Position numbers and translations under genes: made by a program. A model generated the notes under the pieces. It was given only the letters and a program-made list of their open reading frames with translations. It was not told the origin of the DNA and ran no database searches. Of a stretch of DNA of 64,000 nt, positions 48,224-56,811 are shown piece after piece (the stretch's first letter is position 1; the number at the start of each line of letters is the position of its first letter). This DNA is from Trueperella bialowiezensis (GTDB taxonomy: Bacteria; Actinomycetota; Actinomycetes; Actinomycetales; Actinomycetaceae), in contig NZ_LR134476.1 in NCBI RefSeq assembly GCF_900637955.1, positions 62,001 through 126,000 of the forward strand, given 5' to 3'.

Positions 48224-48591
48224 GAACGCGCTTCCTGAACGCGCCGCCTCGCTTCTTCACGTGCGGCCCCATCAATAGATTCAAAACTGGTATCGGTAAC
48301 GTGTGCCCACCTGTCCGTCGCCTTATTCAGACGGCGCTGGCGTGCAGTCGAACGCACGTCCGATATGCGCTGGCGATCCGCACGCGCCGCGGCAACGCGC
48401 TCAGGATCGGTGTAGACGTTTGAGACCGGGCCAAGTTCTCGATCTGGCTGGTTGAGAATATCGCCGAGCTTATCTGCGAGTTTGCTAGCTTCCTTGCCAA
48501 GACGTTTGCCCGCGTGCCACACGTCTCGAAGTATGACCGCGAGATAGATCGCAAGCGCGATCAAACCAATAATGAGTACCCACACCCACAC
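48220..48591 (-). CDS. Small membrane-anchored protein of unknown function
   Basis: A 123-residue protein with one N-terminal membrane helix (residues ~2-22, WVWVLIIGLIALAIYLAVIL) followed by an amphipathic, then highly charged helical region rich in Arg and Glu. I do not recognise a family. It occupies the position, between pafC and helY, where tatA-tatC lie in many actinobacteria. It has the same helix-plus-amphipathic layout as TatA, but the TatA FG motif is not visible. It overlaps the lipid kinase gene by 4 bases and lies 2 bases after pafC. Confidence 0.75.
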   Translation of the reverse strand: MWVWVLIIGLIALAIYLAVILRDVWHAGKRLGKEASKLADKLGDILNQPDRELGPVSNVYTDPERVAAARADRQRISDVRSTARQRRLNKATDRWAHVTDTSFESIDGAAREEARRRVQEARS

Positions 48592-48593
48592 GT

Positions 48594-49532
48594 TTACAGC
48601 ACCTCAAGATAGTTATGTGCGGCTTTGACCATCTCATCACGCACAGTATCCGGTTCGATGTGGACGAGCTCTTCTCCGATACGGATGAGAAGCGTACGTA
48701 GCCAGGACATCGAGGAGACGGTCATGTCGATCACCAGCATGCCAGACTCTTCGGTCGCCGATTCCACAGGGATGGTTTCTGCCACCCAGCGAGCCTGAGG
48801 CGTACACACGATGCGCACGGTCCTGCCAGAAAACTCGGCATCCGCTTTATATTGCGCCTGAATGTTACGGCCGAGATCTCGCGTGTAGTGCTGGTCAAGG
48901 ATCTTCACATCCGTGATGCGATCAAGCCGATAGGTGCGCAGCTGGGAATCTTTTGCCGCGATAAGCAGCGGATGCGAACCAGTTGTCAGTGATACCGGCG
49001 CAATCACCACATCTTCGCTATGCACGTGCAGATCAGCTCCGGCCTTAAGGTAGCTAATCTCAATACAGGCGCGCTCGGCGATCGCTTCTGCCACCAGTCC
49101 CGCCGTCGTATCTTCAAGGTTAACCGTGGGCGCTGGCCACAGCGCCTGACCAAACCCGGCCTCGCTGGCGGCCTGTGCGATGCGCTCTCGCAGTTTTGCA
49201 AGGTGCGTGCGCGTCGTCGTATCAACTGAGCCATACATGTCATCAATCAACGCGAGCAAAGAAATAACCTCGGCAAGCGTCAGCGAAGGTAGCAGCCCAG
49301 TCTGGTTTTCTCGCAGAATCACTTTGCCGCGAGGATTGTCAGGGATCTCCACGTCAACAGGAGTCTCAAAGCCGCCGTGCGCCGCGTATTCGGTGGTAAA
49401 AACTTCCGAAAGGTCCGCCCTCATTTTGCTCGGCGAGGTCGTAAAATGATCAGACAGCTCAGCAAGCGTGGGCTCGTGATCGGCAAGATAAGCCAAAATC
49501 GATATTTTTCGGCTCAGCGCAAGGTCAGTCAT
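48594..49532 (-). CDS. pafC: WYL-domain regulator PafC
   Basis: A 312-residue winged-helix plus WYL protein. The N-terminal part is ISILAYLADHEPTLAELSDHF and the WYL domain contains ACIEISYLKAGAD and the ITDVKILDQHYTRD end region. With PafB it forms the PafBC activator of the LexA-independent DNA-damage response. I chose the start at 49532 (MTDLALSRK), overlapping pafB by 8 bases; a longer frame exists. Confidence 0.9.
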   Translation of the reverse strand: MTDLALSRKISILAYLADHEPTLAELSDHFTTSPSKMRADLSEVFTTEYAAHGGFETPVDVEIPDNPRGKVILRENQTGLLPSLTLAEVISLLALIDDMYGSVDTTTRTHLAKLRERIAQAASEAGFGQALWPAPTVNLEDTTAGLVAEAIAERACIEISYLKAGADLHVHSEDVVIAPVSLTTGSHPLLIAAKDSQLRTYRLDRITDVKILDQHYTRDLGRNIQAQYKADAEFSGRTVRIVCTPQARWVAETIPVESATEESGMLVIDMTVSSMSWLRTLLIRIGEELVHIEPDTVRDEMVKAAHNYLEVL

Positions 49533-50442
49533 TGCCGCCCTCCCCCAGCTGTGCCACATGTTCGACGCGGCGATGGAAGTCTGCCCGCACATCTGCAGGT
49601 CCGAGCAGTTCGGCGTCGAGACCGTAAAACATGAGGTCCGCGTAGAGATCGCCGCGGTCGATATTCGTTAGTTCGATGTCGATCACGCCATCGTGTCGGT
49701 TAACGCTGCTCGCTTGTGCAATCAACGGAAGTTCGCGATGCAACCGCACGGTCGCATTGATCGGCGCGAGATCCGAGTCAGCGGAGTCGTCGAATTCGTA
49801 GGTGATATCGGAGTCGAGAATCTCAACCTCGCCGTCGATGCGGTCTAGCTTATATGTGCGTTGCCCGGTGCGCGGCTCGCCGTTGACGGACACCTGGTAG
49901 CCGCGCAAATAGAAGACGTCGAAATGCGCCTCTAACCGAAACGGCTCAATAACGTATGTTTTCGGCGTGGCGCTACTAGCGGGCGTGTACTGGCACGAAA
50001 TACGTTTGCCCATCTGGATTGCGGCCGCGATCCGCACAGCTTCTTCGCCAGCGGGAGTATGAACGGTCAGGTGCGCAGATTTTTGCGCCACCTGCCCGCG
50101 AGACAGCAGCTTCGTAATACCGTGCTGCGCCTGAACGAACGGGGTGGTTGTCCCTTTTGCTTGCAAAAGCGAGCTGAGAATACCGAGTTCAACCCCACTG
50201 GCATCGACGTGAATATTAGTTGACTGATCAAGCACGTATCGGCCGCGATCATCGACGACGACGGGATATCCGTTGTGGCGTAGCCGCTGAACGTCACGTT
50301 CCACGTACCTGCGGCGGTTGCCCTCGGCGTAGTCGTGGTACACGGGTAGAGCCATCATGTCGTCGATGGTCGGCTTCATACTTCGGATGCACACGAGCAA
50401 CGCGAACCGCCGTTCACTAGCTGTGCGAGATTCGTGCGTCAT
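49525..50442 (-). CDS. pafB: WYL-domain regulator PafB
   Basis: A 305-residue WYL protein, first gene of the pafB-pafC pair. The N-terminal winged helix is RRFALLVCIRSMKPTIDDMMAL with the typical RRYVERDVQRLRHNGYPV segment, and the WYL domain follows (KRISCQYTPASS, RLEAHFDVFYLRGY). PafBC drives DNA repair genes including uvrA and recA relatives in mycobacteria; uvrA, uvrB and uvrC of this window are candidate targets. No proteasome or Pup genes are present here. Only ~30 bases separate it from the divergent DUF3866 gene. Confidence 0.9.
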   Translation of the reverse strand: MTHESRTASERRFALLVCIRSMKPTIDDMMALPVYHDYAEGNRRRYVERDVQRLRHNGYPVVVDDRGRYVLDQSTNIHVDASGVELGILSSLLQAKGTTTPFVQAQHGITKLLSRGQVAQKSAHLTVHTPAGEEAVRIAAAIQMGKRISCQYTPASSATPKTYVIEPFRLEAHFDVFYLRGYQVSVNGEPRTGQRTYKLDRIDGEVEILDSDITYEFDDSADSDLAPINATVRLHRELPLIAQASSVNRHDGVIDIELTNIDRGDLYADLMFYGLDAELLGPADVRADFHRRVEHVAQLGEGGND

Positions 50443-50458
50443 GGATCTAACTTTAATC

Positions 50459-50464
50459 TACTAT
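50459..50464 (+). promoter_or_regulatory. Candidate -10 element for the DUF3866 gene
   Basis: TACTAT at 50459-50464 would start transcription close to the ATG codons at 50475 and 50478, so the message would be essentially leaderless. No ribosome site is visible. No good -35 is seen; that region overlaps the start of the divergent pafB. Confidence 0.35.
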
Positions 50465-50474
50465 GCTGGCAAAC

Positions 50475-51575
50475 ATGATGAAGTGGCGATACGCGCAGAT
50501 CACCCGAGAAAAAGATTCGTGGGGCAAGGCCATTGAATATGAAGCCCAGTTAGAAGACGGCACGCAGATCCGTGCTCTCGCCTATACGCCGCACGTGGGA
50601 ACACCGCAGCGCGGGGATCGGGTACTTGTCACCGTCAACGCGTTAGAACGCGGACTTGGCACGGGCGGTTACGCGATGATCGCAGCGCTTCCTGATCGGT
50701 TACCCGTAGACCCACCCGCGGGAGCTGGTCACATCGTCAAAGCACGTTACACTCCGAACCAGGTCATGGTGCTTGGCGTGGATGAAGAAGAATCCCCACA
50801 CCACGCCGTGCTTCACGATGCTGATTCGATCACTGACATGCCCGTGATCGCAGCCGACCTCCACTCGGCCCTTCCCGCTATCGTCGCCGGTATCCAGCAT
50901 GCCAACCCGAGCGCGCGGATCGCCTACATTATGACCGACGGCGGCGCGCTACCGGCCTGGTTTTCTAAAACGGCGTATCGGCTGCGTACTGATGGCCACA
51001 TCATTGGCACGATCACAGCTGGTCAGTCTTACGGCGGCGAACTCGAAGCGGTCAACGTGCACACTGCCCTCCTTGCGGCAAGGCTCGTGTGGCACGCCGA
51101 TGTTGCCGTCGTCGCACAAGGGCCCGGCAATCTCGGTACGGACACCCGTTGGGGTTTTTCCGGCACGTCGATTGGCGAAGCACTCAACGCCGCTCACGTG
51201 CTCGGCGGCACATCGATTGCCGCACTGCGCGCATCCCAGGCCGATCCGCGGGAACGGCACCTCGGCATCTCCCACCACACAATGCGTGTCCTTAGCGACG
51301 TCGTCCACACGCCGTGCGCTGTCGTCGTACCGGAACTGACCGGCATGGATTCGCACATCCGAGAGAAAATGGCTGGCCAGCTCGTCGAACTGGCCAGCCA
51401 CGCTCACCTTTCTCTGGTTGCTTTACCAGCAGATCACCTCACCGACGTGCTCGCCGATCCGCCTACGCCGCTGAACACGATGGGCCGCGGCTTTGCCGAC
51501 GACCCGCTCGCATTCTTAGCAGCGTGCGCGGCCGGAGTCTACGGCGGGGAACTGTCTGCTAGATCCGCGACGTAA
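50475..51575 (+). CDS. DUF3866 protein of unknown function
   Basis: A ~366-residue actinobacterial protein of the DUF3866 type, in the usual place beside pafBC. The N-terminal ~90 residues look like a small beta-rich domain ([21 protein letters not shown]). The rest contains a mixed alpha/beta region with [39 protein letters not shown] and [17 protein letters not shown]. No catalytic signature that I know. The frame also opens at 50463, but that ATG overlaps the likely -10 element, so I prefer 50475 or 50478. Convergent with hisG, overlapping it by 17 bases. Confidence 0.85.
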   Translation: MMKWRYAQITREKDSWGKAIEYEAQLEDGTQIRALAYTPHVGTPQRGDRVLVTVNALERGLGTGGYAMIAALPDRLPVDPPAGAGHIVKARYTPNQVMVLGVDEEESPHHAVLHDADSITDMPVIAADLHSALPAIVAGIQHANPSARIAYIMTDGGALPAWFSKTAYRLRTDGHIIGTITAGQSYGGELEAVNVHTALLAARLVWHADVAVVAQGPGNLGTDTRWGFSGTSIGEALNAAHVLGGTSIAALRASQADPRERHLGISHHTMRVLSDVVHTPCAVVVPELTGMDSHIREKMAGQLVELASHAHLSLVALPADHLTDVLADPPTPLNTMGRGFADDPLAFLAACAAGVYGGELSARSAT

Positions 51576-52404
51576 TAATCGGAGTGACGATGATCCCCCG
51601 CGCACCGGCGTCGTGCAGATCGTCCATCACCCGGTTCATCGTGTTACGCTCAACCATCGCACGAACAGCCACCCAATTCTCGTCATGAAGAGGCGAGACA
51701 GTCGGCGACTGGTATCCGGGAGTCAGCTTGACCGCGCGGTCAAGGTTATCCCGTTGGATGTCATAATCCATCAGTACGTAGTTGCGTGCCATGATGACGC
51801 CTTCGAGGCGCCCATCTAGAATCTCCAACTCGCGTGTCAGTGGCGCGTCCGCATTACGGATCAAGATTGCTTCCGACCTCAGTAGCGGCTCACCGAACGT
51901 TGCCATGCCCGCGGCCCGTAGCGTACTACCGGTTTCCACGACGTCGGCAATCGCGTCCGCAACGCCCAGGCGCACGGAACTCTCCACTGCGCCATCCAGG
52001 TGGACCACTTCGGCGTCGATACCGTGATCGGCCAAATAGTTCGTCACCAGGGCGTCATACGATGTTGCCACTCGTTTACCAGCCAAATCAGCCAAGCTCA
52101 GGTGTTCTCCACCCGGCGCGGCAAACCGGAACGTGGCCCGCGCAAACCCTAGACCGCGATGTTCAACCGCGTTCGCCCCAGAATCTAGCAGCAGATCACG
52201 GCCGGTGATCCCCACGTCCACGGTGCCAGCACCCACATAGACGGCCACGTCACGGGGGCGGATATAGAAAAACTCCACATCGTTTTCCGAGTCAACGAGC
52301 ACCAGTTCGCGCGATTCGCGCCGCTGGCGATAGCCCGCCTCGCTGAGCATTCGAGACGCAGGCTCCGATAAAGAGCCCTTATTTGGGATAGCAATTCGAA
52401 GCAT
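51559..52404 (-). CDS. hisG: ATP phosphoribosyltransferase (long form)
   Basis: First, feedback-regulated enzyme of histidine synthesis, joining ATP and PRPP. The 281 residues start with [18 protein letters not shown] and contain the PRPP region [32 protein letters not shown]-type motif (read here in parts), with a C-terminal ACT-like regulatory domain. It is therefore the long HisG that works without HisZ. It lies 14 bases after hisE and may be on the riboswitch-controlled transcript. Confidence 0.95.
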   Translation of the reverse strand: MLRIAIPNKGSLSEPASRMLSEAGYRQRRESRELVLVDSENDVEFFYIRPRDVAVYVGAGTVDVGITGRDLLLDSGANAVEHRGLGFARATFRFAAPGGEHLSLADLAGKRVATSYDALVTNYLADHGIDAEVVHLDGAVESSVRLGVADAIADVVETGSTLRAAGMATFGEPLLRSEAILIRNADAPLTRELEILDGRLEGVIMARNYVLMDYDIQRDNLDRAVKLTPGYQSPTVSPLHDENWVAVRAMVERNTMNRVMDDLHDAGARGIIVTPIITSRI

Positions 52405-52418
52405 GATTCTCCTCGCGG

Positions 52419-52682
52419 TTACAGGTAACGGTAGACGTCGTCGAGCGTGAGCCCACGCTTAATAAGCATGAGTTGCAAATGGTAGAGCAGCTGCGAGGCT
52501 TCTTCAGCAAGTTCCTCGTCAGATTCGTATTCGGCTGCAATCCACACTTCACCGGCTTCCTCAAGAATTTTCTTGCCAATGAAGTGCACCCCGGCATCCA
52601 GCTCTTTAACAGAGCCCGAGCCTTCCGGGCGCTCAATTGCTTTCACGGACAGTTCGTCAAACAGTTCCTCAAACGTTTTCAC
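52419..52682 (-). CDS. hisE: Phosphoribosyl-ATP pyrophosphohydrolase
   Basis: Second step of histidine synthesis. The 87 residues show [12 protein letters not shown], the metal-binding helices [26 protein letters not shown] (motif EExxE-type) and [19 protein letters not shown]. hisI is not adjacent. It sits directly downstream of the ABC lipoprotein gene with only 23 bases between, suggesting co-transcription from the FMN riboswitch promoter. Confidence 0.95.
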   Translation of the reverse strand: MKTFEELFDELSVKAIERPEGSGSVKELDAGVHFIGKKILEEAGEVWIAAEYESDEELAEEASQLLYHLQLMLIKRGLTLDDVYRYL

Positions 52683-52705
52683 AGCTCTATCCTACCGAAG
52701 TTGGT

Positions 52706-53719
52706 TCAGCGCTCGGTTTTCGTCCGTGTGTCAAGCACCGCCGTCGTGTAGGCGTCGGTGGCTTTCACGTCGCTTTCGAGCAGATCTGCCTGCGCCATAA
52801 ACTCTGCCATTGCTTCCCACCGAGCTTCGTCTTGCCCGCCGAAGGTTTCGCCTCCGTTGTACAGCTTCAGTGTCGCCTCAAGCACTTTGCCTGCCAGTTC
52901 TCGCTGGTTTGGATCACTTAGCGACGGCACGTACTGTTCCACGACGTCGAGCGTCGCCTCTCGGTCTTCAGCCGCGGCTTGCGCACCTTTCTCAATCGCA
53001 ACCAGTACCTTGGCGAGCGTGTCCGGGTCGAGGTTATTGGCAAGGCTTCCCAGCCCCACACCAATAAGTGGCAGATCGCCTTGTACGAGCGGGAGTTCGA
53101 CGACGTCGATTCCAGCGTTTCGCATCGCCACGGCGTCGTTGTTCGTAAAACCGATGATGGCATCGACCGCGTCTGTTGCCAATGCCGTTACCTGCATGTA
53201 GCCAATGTATTGGACGTCGACGTCGCTCAGCGCGTGGTCCTTGAGCATGGCGAGCAAGCCGTAGTAGTTTTCACCATACGGGCCGGGCAACCCGACTTTC
53301 TTGCCAGCAAGATCAGCGGCAGACGTCATCCCCGAGTCCGCCTTAACGATGAGTGTCACGGGATAGGTCTGGTACATCGTCGCCCAGTTAACGATATCCA
53401 CGCCCGTGGATCTGGCTTGCAGCATCTCATCACCGCCTGCGAACACGACGTCCTCTTCGCCCGCCTGAATCGCGCCAAACAGGGATTCTTGCGGGCCGTG
53501 GTGACGGATCGTTACGTCCACTCCGGCCTCGTCGAAGTAGCCGCGCTCCTTGGCCATGTAGATCGGCGCGAACTGGACGTCCGGAATGTACGTCAACCCC
53601 AGGGTTATGTGCGGGGTAGATTCTTGCGTGCCGTGAGCATCTGGAGAATCCGTTCCCGAACAAGCCGTAAGGCCGAGGGCTAGTGCGAATGCGGCTAACA
53701 TTGCGATGATTTTCTTCAT
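52706..53719 (-). CDS. ribY: NMT1/THI5-like ABC substrate-binding lipoprotein, probable riboflavin binder (RibY-like)
   Basis: A 337-residue periplasmic-type binding protein with a lipoprotein signal peptide: basic start, hydrophobic core and lipobox LTAC with Cys20. The mature part has the NMT1/THI5 fold (LGLTYIPDVQFAPIYMAKERGYF, EDVVFAGGDEML, LAGKKVGLPGPYGENYYG). Homology alone would suggest thiamine-precursor uptake. The upstream FMN riboswitch points to riboflavin, as in the RibXY importers. Ligand assignment is therefore inference from regulation and context. Overlaps the permease gene by 4 bases. No ATPase gene is in the operon. Confidence 0.85.
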   Translation of the reverse strand: MKKIIAMLAAFALALGLTACSGTDSPDAHGTQESTPHITLGLTYIPDVQFAPIYMAKERGYFDEAGVDVTIRHHGPQESLFGAIQAGEEDVVFAGGDEMLQARSTGVDIVNWATMYQTYPVTLIVKADSGMTSAADLAGKKVGLPGPYGENYYGLLAMLKDHALSDVDVQYIGYMQVTALATDAVDAIIGFTNNDAVAMRNAGIDVVELPLVQGDLPLIGVGLGSLANNLDPDTLAKVLVAIEKGAQAAAEDREATLDVVEQYVPSLSDPNQRELAGKVLEATLKLYNGGETFGGQDEARWEAMAEFMAQADLLESDVKATDAYTTAVLDTRTKTER

Positions 53720-54483
53720 GGCTGCCTTTCCGATACAGCGTGATATGCGCGGGTTTCCAACGCATAGATTGCGATGTAGATGGCGATGGCAATCACCGCA
53801 AGAATGATGATCGCGGCAAACATTCCAGCCACGTCATTGAGTGCCTGCGCACCGGTGAGCACGATTCCGAGCCCGGTCTGCCCACCGATCACCATTTCGC
53901 CAACCACTGCCCCGGTGATGGAAAGAGTGAACCCGTTGCGCAGCCCAGCAAGAATATTCGGTGCTGCCAACGGCAATTCGATTCGTGCCATGAGAGTGAG
54001 CGGCCCGGCTCCATCGAGGCGCGCAGCCCCGATCAGATCTGGATCGATACCGCGAACGCCCACGCTCGTATTAATAATGATGGGGAACACCACCATGATC
54101 GTGCACAACCACACGATCGGCGTCGTCCCGTATCCCACCCACAGCACCAGTAAAGGAGCTATCGCAACCGCCGGAATCGCCTGCGAGGCCGCTAAATACG
54201 GCTGCAGGGATGCGGCTAACAATTTTGAATGTGCGATAGCAAATCCCACCGGCACGCCGATGATGGCCGCAAAGAAACACCCAAGGGTAGCTTCCCACAC
54301 GGTCTGTCGTGTTGCATCAAGGAGATAGCCGTCAGATATTCCACCCACGAGCCGGTGCCACACCTGGCCAGGGCTCGGCAGCGCCCAGCTGCCCACCATG
54401 CCAGATTCAGTAGCGAACACCCACGCAGCGAAAATGAGCACGCCAAGCACAAGTGGGGCTAGCCACTTCGCTGTCGTTTTCAT
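53716..54483 (-). CDS. ribX: ABC transporter permease, probable riboflavin importer subunit (RibX-like)
   Basis: A 255-residue inner-membrane permease with about six hydrophobic segments, first at residues ~9-27. The cytoplasmic EAA-type loop ARIELPLAAPNILAGLRNGF, which contacts the ATPase, is clear. It is the first gene after the FMN riboswitch. Its ribosome site GGGGAG sits inside a hairpin. The partner ATPase is missing here, as in other RibXY loci, so a shared or distant ATPase must serve. A thiamine-precursor role (ThiX) is the main alternative. Confidence 0.87.
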   Translation of the reverse strand: MKTTAKWLAPLVLGVLIFAAWVFATESGMVGSWALPSPGQVWHRLVGGISDGYLLDATRQTVWEATLGCFFAAIIGVPVGFAIAHSKLLAASLQPYLAASQAIPAVAIAPLLVLWVGYGTTPIVWLCTIMVVFPIIINTSVGVRGIDPDLIGAARLDGAGPLTLMARIELPLAAPNILAGLRNGFTLSITGAVVGEMVIGGQTGLGIVLTGAQALNDVAGMFAAIIILAVIAIAIYIAIYALETRAYHAVSERQP

Positions 54484-54490
54484 CTGCGTT

Positions 54491-54508
54491 CTCCCCGATA
54501 CAACGGGG
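54491..54508 (-). promoter_or_regulatory. Hairpin covering the ribX ribosome binding site
   Basis: CCCCG (54508-54504) pairs with CGGGG (54497-54493) around a TTGTAT loop. The 3' arm plus the next two bases form the ribosome site GGGGAG, 7 bases before the ATG. This could add translational control to the riboswitch. Confidence 0.6.
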
Positions 54509-54519
54509 TGTTGTACGCG

Positions 54520-54538
54520 AAAAGGGCGCTCACGCGCC
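54520..54538 (-). terminator. Terminator-like hairpin downstream of the FMN aptamer
   Basis: GGCGC-GTGA-GCGCC followed by CTTTT on the minus strand (54538-54520). It lies just after the aptamer's 3' end, in the place of a riboswitch expression-platform terminator. The T run is short, so translational control by the next hairpin may matter more. Confidence 0.6.
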
Positions 54539-54542
54539 GATC

Positions 54543-54654
54543 GCTTCTCCCATCCGGACTTTAACCGTCGGTTGAGGAATTTCGCCTCATCAGCCGGCCG
54601 GAGGCCGGGTCGCGGACTATCACCGCCGGTTCAGACTTTCACTGACCCCGAAGC
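54543..54654 (-). ncRNA. FMN riboswitch (RFN element)
   Basis: All conserved blocks of the RFN element are present on the minus strand, in order: P1 GCTTC, CGGGGTCAGTGAAAGTC, CCGGCGGT, GTCCGCGACCC, a variable arm, GAAATTCC, ACCGACGGT, and AAAGTCCGGATGGGAGAAGC closing P1. A -10 element TATAGT (54670-54665) lies just upstream. It binds FMN and represses riboflavin synthesis or uptake genes when FMN is plentiful. It precedes the ABC permease and lipoprotein genes. Confidence 0.96.
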
Positions 54655-54664
54655 ATCACAGCCC

Positions 54665-54670
54665 ACTATA
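54665..54670 (-). promoter_or_regulatory. -10 element for the FMN riboswitch transcript
   Basis: TATAGT on the minus strand; predicted start ~54658, a few bases before the aptamer P1. The -35 region is not canonical. Confidence 0.5.
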
Positions 54671-54723
54671 CGTGCTTCCGTGTGCGGATACGAACTGGCA
54701 GGCCGGTGCGTGCCTGGCAGTGC

Positions 54724-55383
54724 CTAGTTGTGTGCGTGCCCGGCGACCATCGAGCGAAGGTGTTCGACTTCCGCATAGGCGTCCTCGGCGTTGTATACAG
54801 CTGATCCGGCAACGAACGTGTCAGCTCCTGCTTCTGCGGCGATCTCGATGGTTGCGCGCGATACTCCGCCGTCGACTTGCACCCACACGTCTAGGCCGTG
54901 GCGGTCAATCGCCTCGCGCGCCCTGCGCACCTTCGGCATCATCGAGTGGATGAACGACTGGCCGCCAAATCCTGGCTCGACAGTCATAATGAGGATCATG
55001 TCGAACTCGTCAAGAATATCGAGGAAAGGTTCTATCGGCGTAGCAGGTTTCAGGCCGATTCCTGCACGCACACCCATTGCGCGAAGTTCGCGGGCAAGGC
55101 GCAGTGGTGCCGCCGCGGCTTCGGCGTGGAACGTCACCGACTGTGCGCCCGCCTCAGCATATTGCGGAGCCCACCGATCCGGATCTTCGATCATGAGATG
55201 CGCGTCAATCGGAATCTGCGAGGCACTTACAATGGCTTCTACAATCGGCACGCCCATCGTCAGATTAGGTACAAAATGATTGTCCATGACGTCCACGTGC
55301 GCCCAGTCCGCGTTGCGGATCTTATGCAGCTCGCCGCGCAGATTCGAAAAATCGCAGTTCAAAATCGAGGGATTGATACGCAT
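54724..55383 (-). CDS. rpe: Ribulose-phosphate 3-epimerase
   Basis: Converts ribulose-5-phosphate to xylulose-5-phosphate in the pentose phosphate pathway. The 219-residue TIM barrel shows [13 protein letters not shown], the metal-site [38 protein letters not shown] and VDGGV followed by [12 protein letters not shown]. Downstream of rsmB and upstream of the FMN riboswitch; its end falls ~70 bases before the riboswitch promoter region. Confidence 0.97.
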   Translation of the reverse strand: MRINPSILNCDFSNLRGELHKIRNADWAHVDVMDNHFVPNLTMGVPIVEAIVSASQIPIDAHLMIEDPDRWAPQYAEAGAQSVTFHAEAAAAPLRLARELRAMGVRAGIGLKPATPIEPFLDILDEFDMILIMTVEPGFGGQSFIHSMMPKVRRAREAIDRHGLDVWVQVDGGVSRATIEIAAEAGADTFVAGSAVYNAEDAYAEVEHLRSMVAGHAHN

Positions 55384-55398
55384 ACCGCCACCCTATCG

Positions 55399-56811
55399 TT
55401 AGCCTTCCGCCTTGCGCACGAGCGCAAGGAACATCGCATCCGACTTGTGCTCGTCCGGCCACAGCTGTAGATAGTCGCCGGTTCCCGTGATCTTCTTCAG
55501 TGACTGCCCGTTCGCTATCTCGTTGGCATTAAGTACGACGGCGTCGGCGCGCCCCGCGAGAAAAGTATCCATGACGTCCGTCGTCTCGGCCAAGTAGGGC
55601 GAGCACGTGGCATAGCCGAGCACTCCTCCGGGCCGGAGTGCTTCCCAGCCGGATTCGAGTAGCGACAGCTGGGTGCGCACGAGGTCGAGTGCGTCGCCTG
55701 CTTCTTTGTTCCACCGGGCTTCCGGCCGGCGGCGCAGCGCCCCAATGCCGGTGCAGGGAGCATCGATGAGCACCCGATCGTAGCGCCCGGGTTCTTCCAT
55801 GCCGATCTCTACCCCGTCACCTAACCGCAGGTGTACCTGATCGGCCCACGGAGCAACCGAATCGCGGACGAGGTCAAGCCTGTGTGCGTGGATTTCGTTC
55901 GCAAAAATATCGACCCTCGGATTGAGCGCGGCAAGGGTAGCTGTTTTACCTCCCGGACCAGCGCACATGTCAAGCCACGCGGAATCCGGGCCAGAAATTT
56001 CGGCGGCCGCAAAGGTGCGCGCCACCAGTTGCGATCCTTCATCTTGTACGCCCGCGTATCCGTCTTGTACTGCGAAAATCCGGCCAGGATCCCCGCCCTC
56101 GAGAAGCACTGCGGTGTCAACGAGCTCGCCCGGGCGTGAGCTCATCTTGCCCCGTGAAATGTCAGCCATGAGCTCGGGAACGGGGATGTCCCGAGCCACG
56201 AGCGCGACCTCAGCCGGTTCGTTGTGTGCGCGTAAGACTGAAATGAGATCTTTGTGGCTGCGGCCATGCTCGCGCAGGGAGGCGGATAGTGCTCGCACGA
56301 TCCACTGTGGGTGCGAAAACCAGGCAGCTAAAAATCCCACCGTGTTGACCTTGCCGTGATCGCTAATCAGCTGCTCTTGCCACTGCTTCAAGGAACGTTC
56401 AGATACCCGCCGCAGAACCGCGTTCACAAAACCGGACACACCCGTGCCGACTTTGTTGCGCGCCAACATGACAGTCTCATGAATTGCTGCGTGTGGCGGC
56501 GTTCCCATGTCCAGCAATTGATGAGCGCCCATGCGCAGTAACACCCGCGCTTCGGCGTCTATATTCTGCCGATCCATACAGTGCATCAAGATGGCGTCCC
56601 AGCGCCCTTGCATTCGTAACGTCCCGTAGGTGAGGTTCGTGGCATAGGCGGCGTCCTGTTTGCCAAGCCGTGCCTCCCGGATCGCTCGCGGCAGGGCAAT
56701 ATTGGCATACGCGCCGTTGACTTCCACGTCCATAAGGACCTCGAAAACAACGCTACGTGCAGGATCCGATTGTTGCCTGCCCGGCCGCCAATTCTTCGGC
56801 CGCTCACGCAT
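55399..56811 (-). CDS. rsmB: 16S rRNA m5C967 methyltransferase RsmB
   Basis: SAM-dependent rRNA cytosine methyltransferase (Sun/RsmB). Residues ~20-150 form the NusB-like RNA-binding domain. The catalytic domain follows with SAM motif LDMCAGPGGKT, the releasing motif DAPCTGIGALRRRPEARW (Cys in PCTG) and the nucleophile motif YATCSPYLAET. 470 residues. It starts inside the end of fmt (8-base overlap), the conserved fmt-rsmB arrangement. Confidence 0.96.
   Translation of the reverse strand: MRERPKNWRPGRQQSDPARSVVFEVLMDVEVNGAYANIALPRAIREARLGKQDAAYATNLTYGTLRMQGRWDAILMHCMDRQNIDAEARVLLRMGAHQLLDMGTPPHAAIHETVMLARNKVGTGVSGFVNAVLRRVSERSLKQWQEQLISDHGKVNTVGFLAAWFSHPQWIVRALSASLREHGRSHKDLISVLRAHNEPAEVALVARDIPVPELMADISRGKMSSRPGELVDTAVLLEGGDPGRIFAVQDGYAGVQDEGSQLVARTFAAAEISGPDSAWLDMCAGPGGKTATLAALNPRVDIFANEIHAHRLDLVRDSVAPWADQVHLRLGDGVEIGMEEPGRYDRVLIDAPCTGIGALRRRPEARWNKEAGDALDLVRTQLSLLESGWEALRPGGVLGYATCSPYLAETTDVMDTFLAGRADAVVLNANEIANGQSLKKITGTGDYLQLWPDEHKSDAMFLALVRKAEG

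Noticed and set aside
52706-54483. Annotation as a thiamine-precursor (ThiXY) importer
   Set aside because: Family similarity allows it, but the upstream RNA is an FMN aptamer and not a TPP aptamer, so riboflavin is the better-supported ligand. Kept as the alternative.
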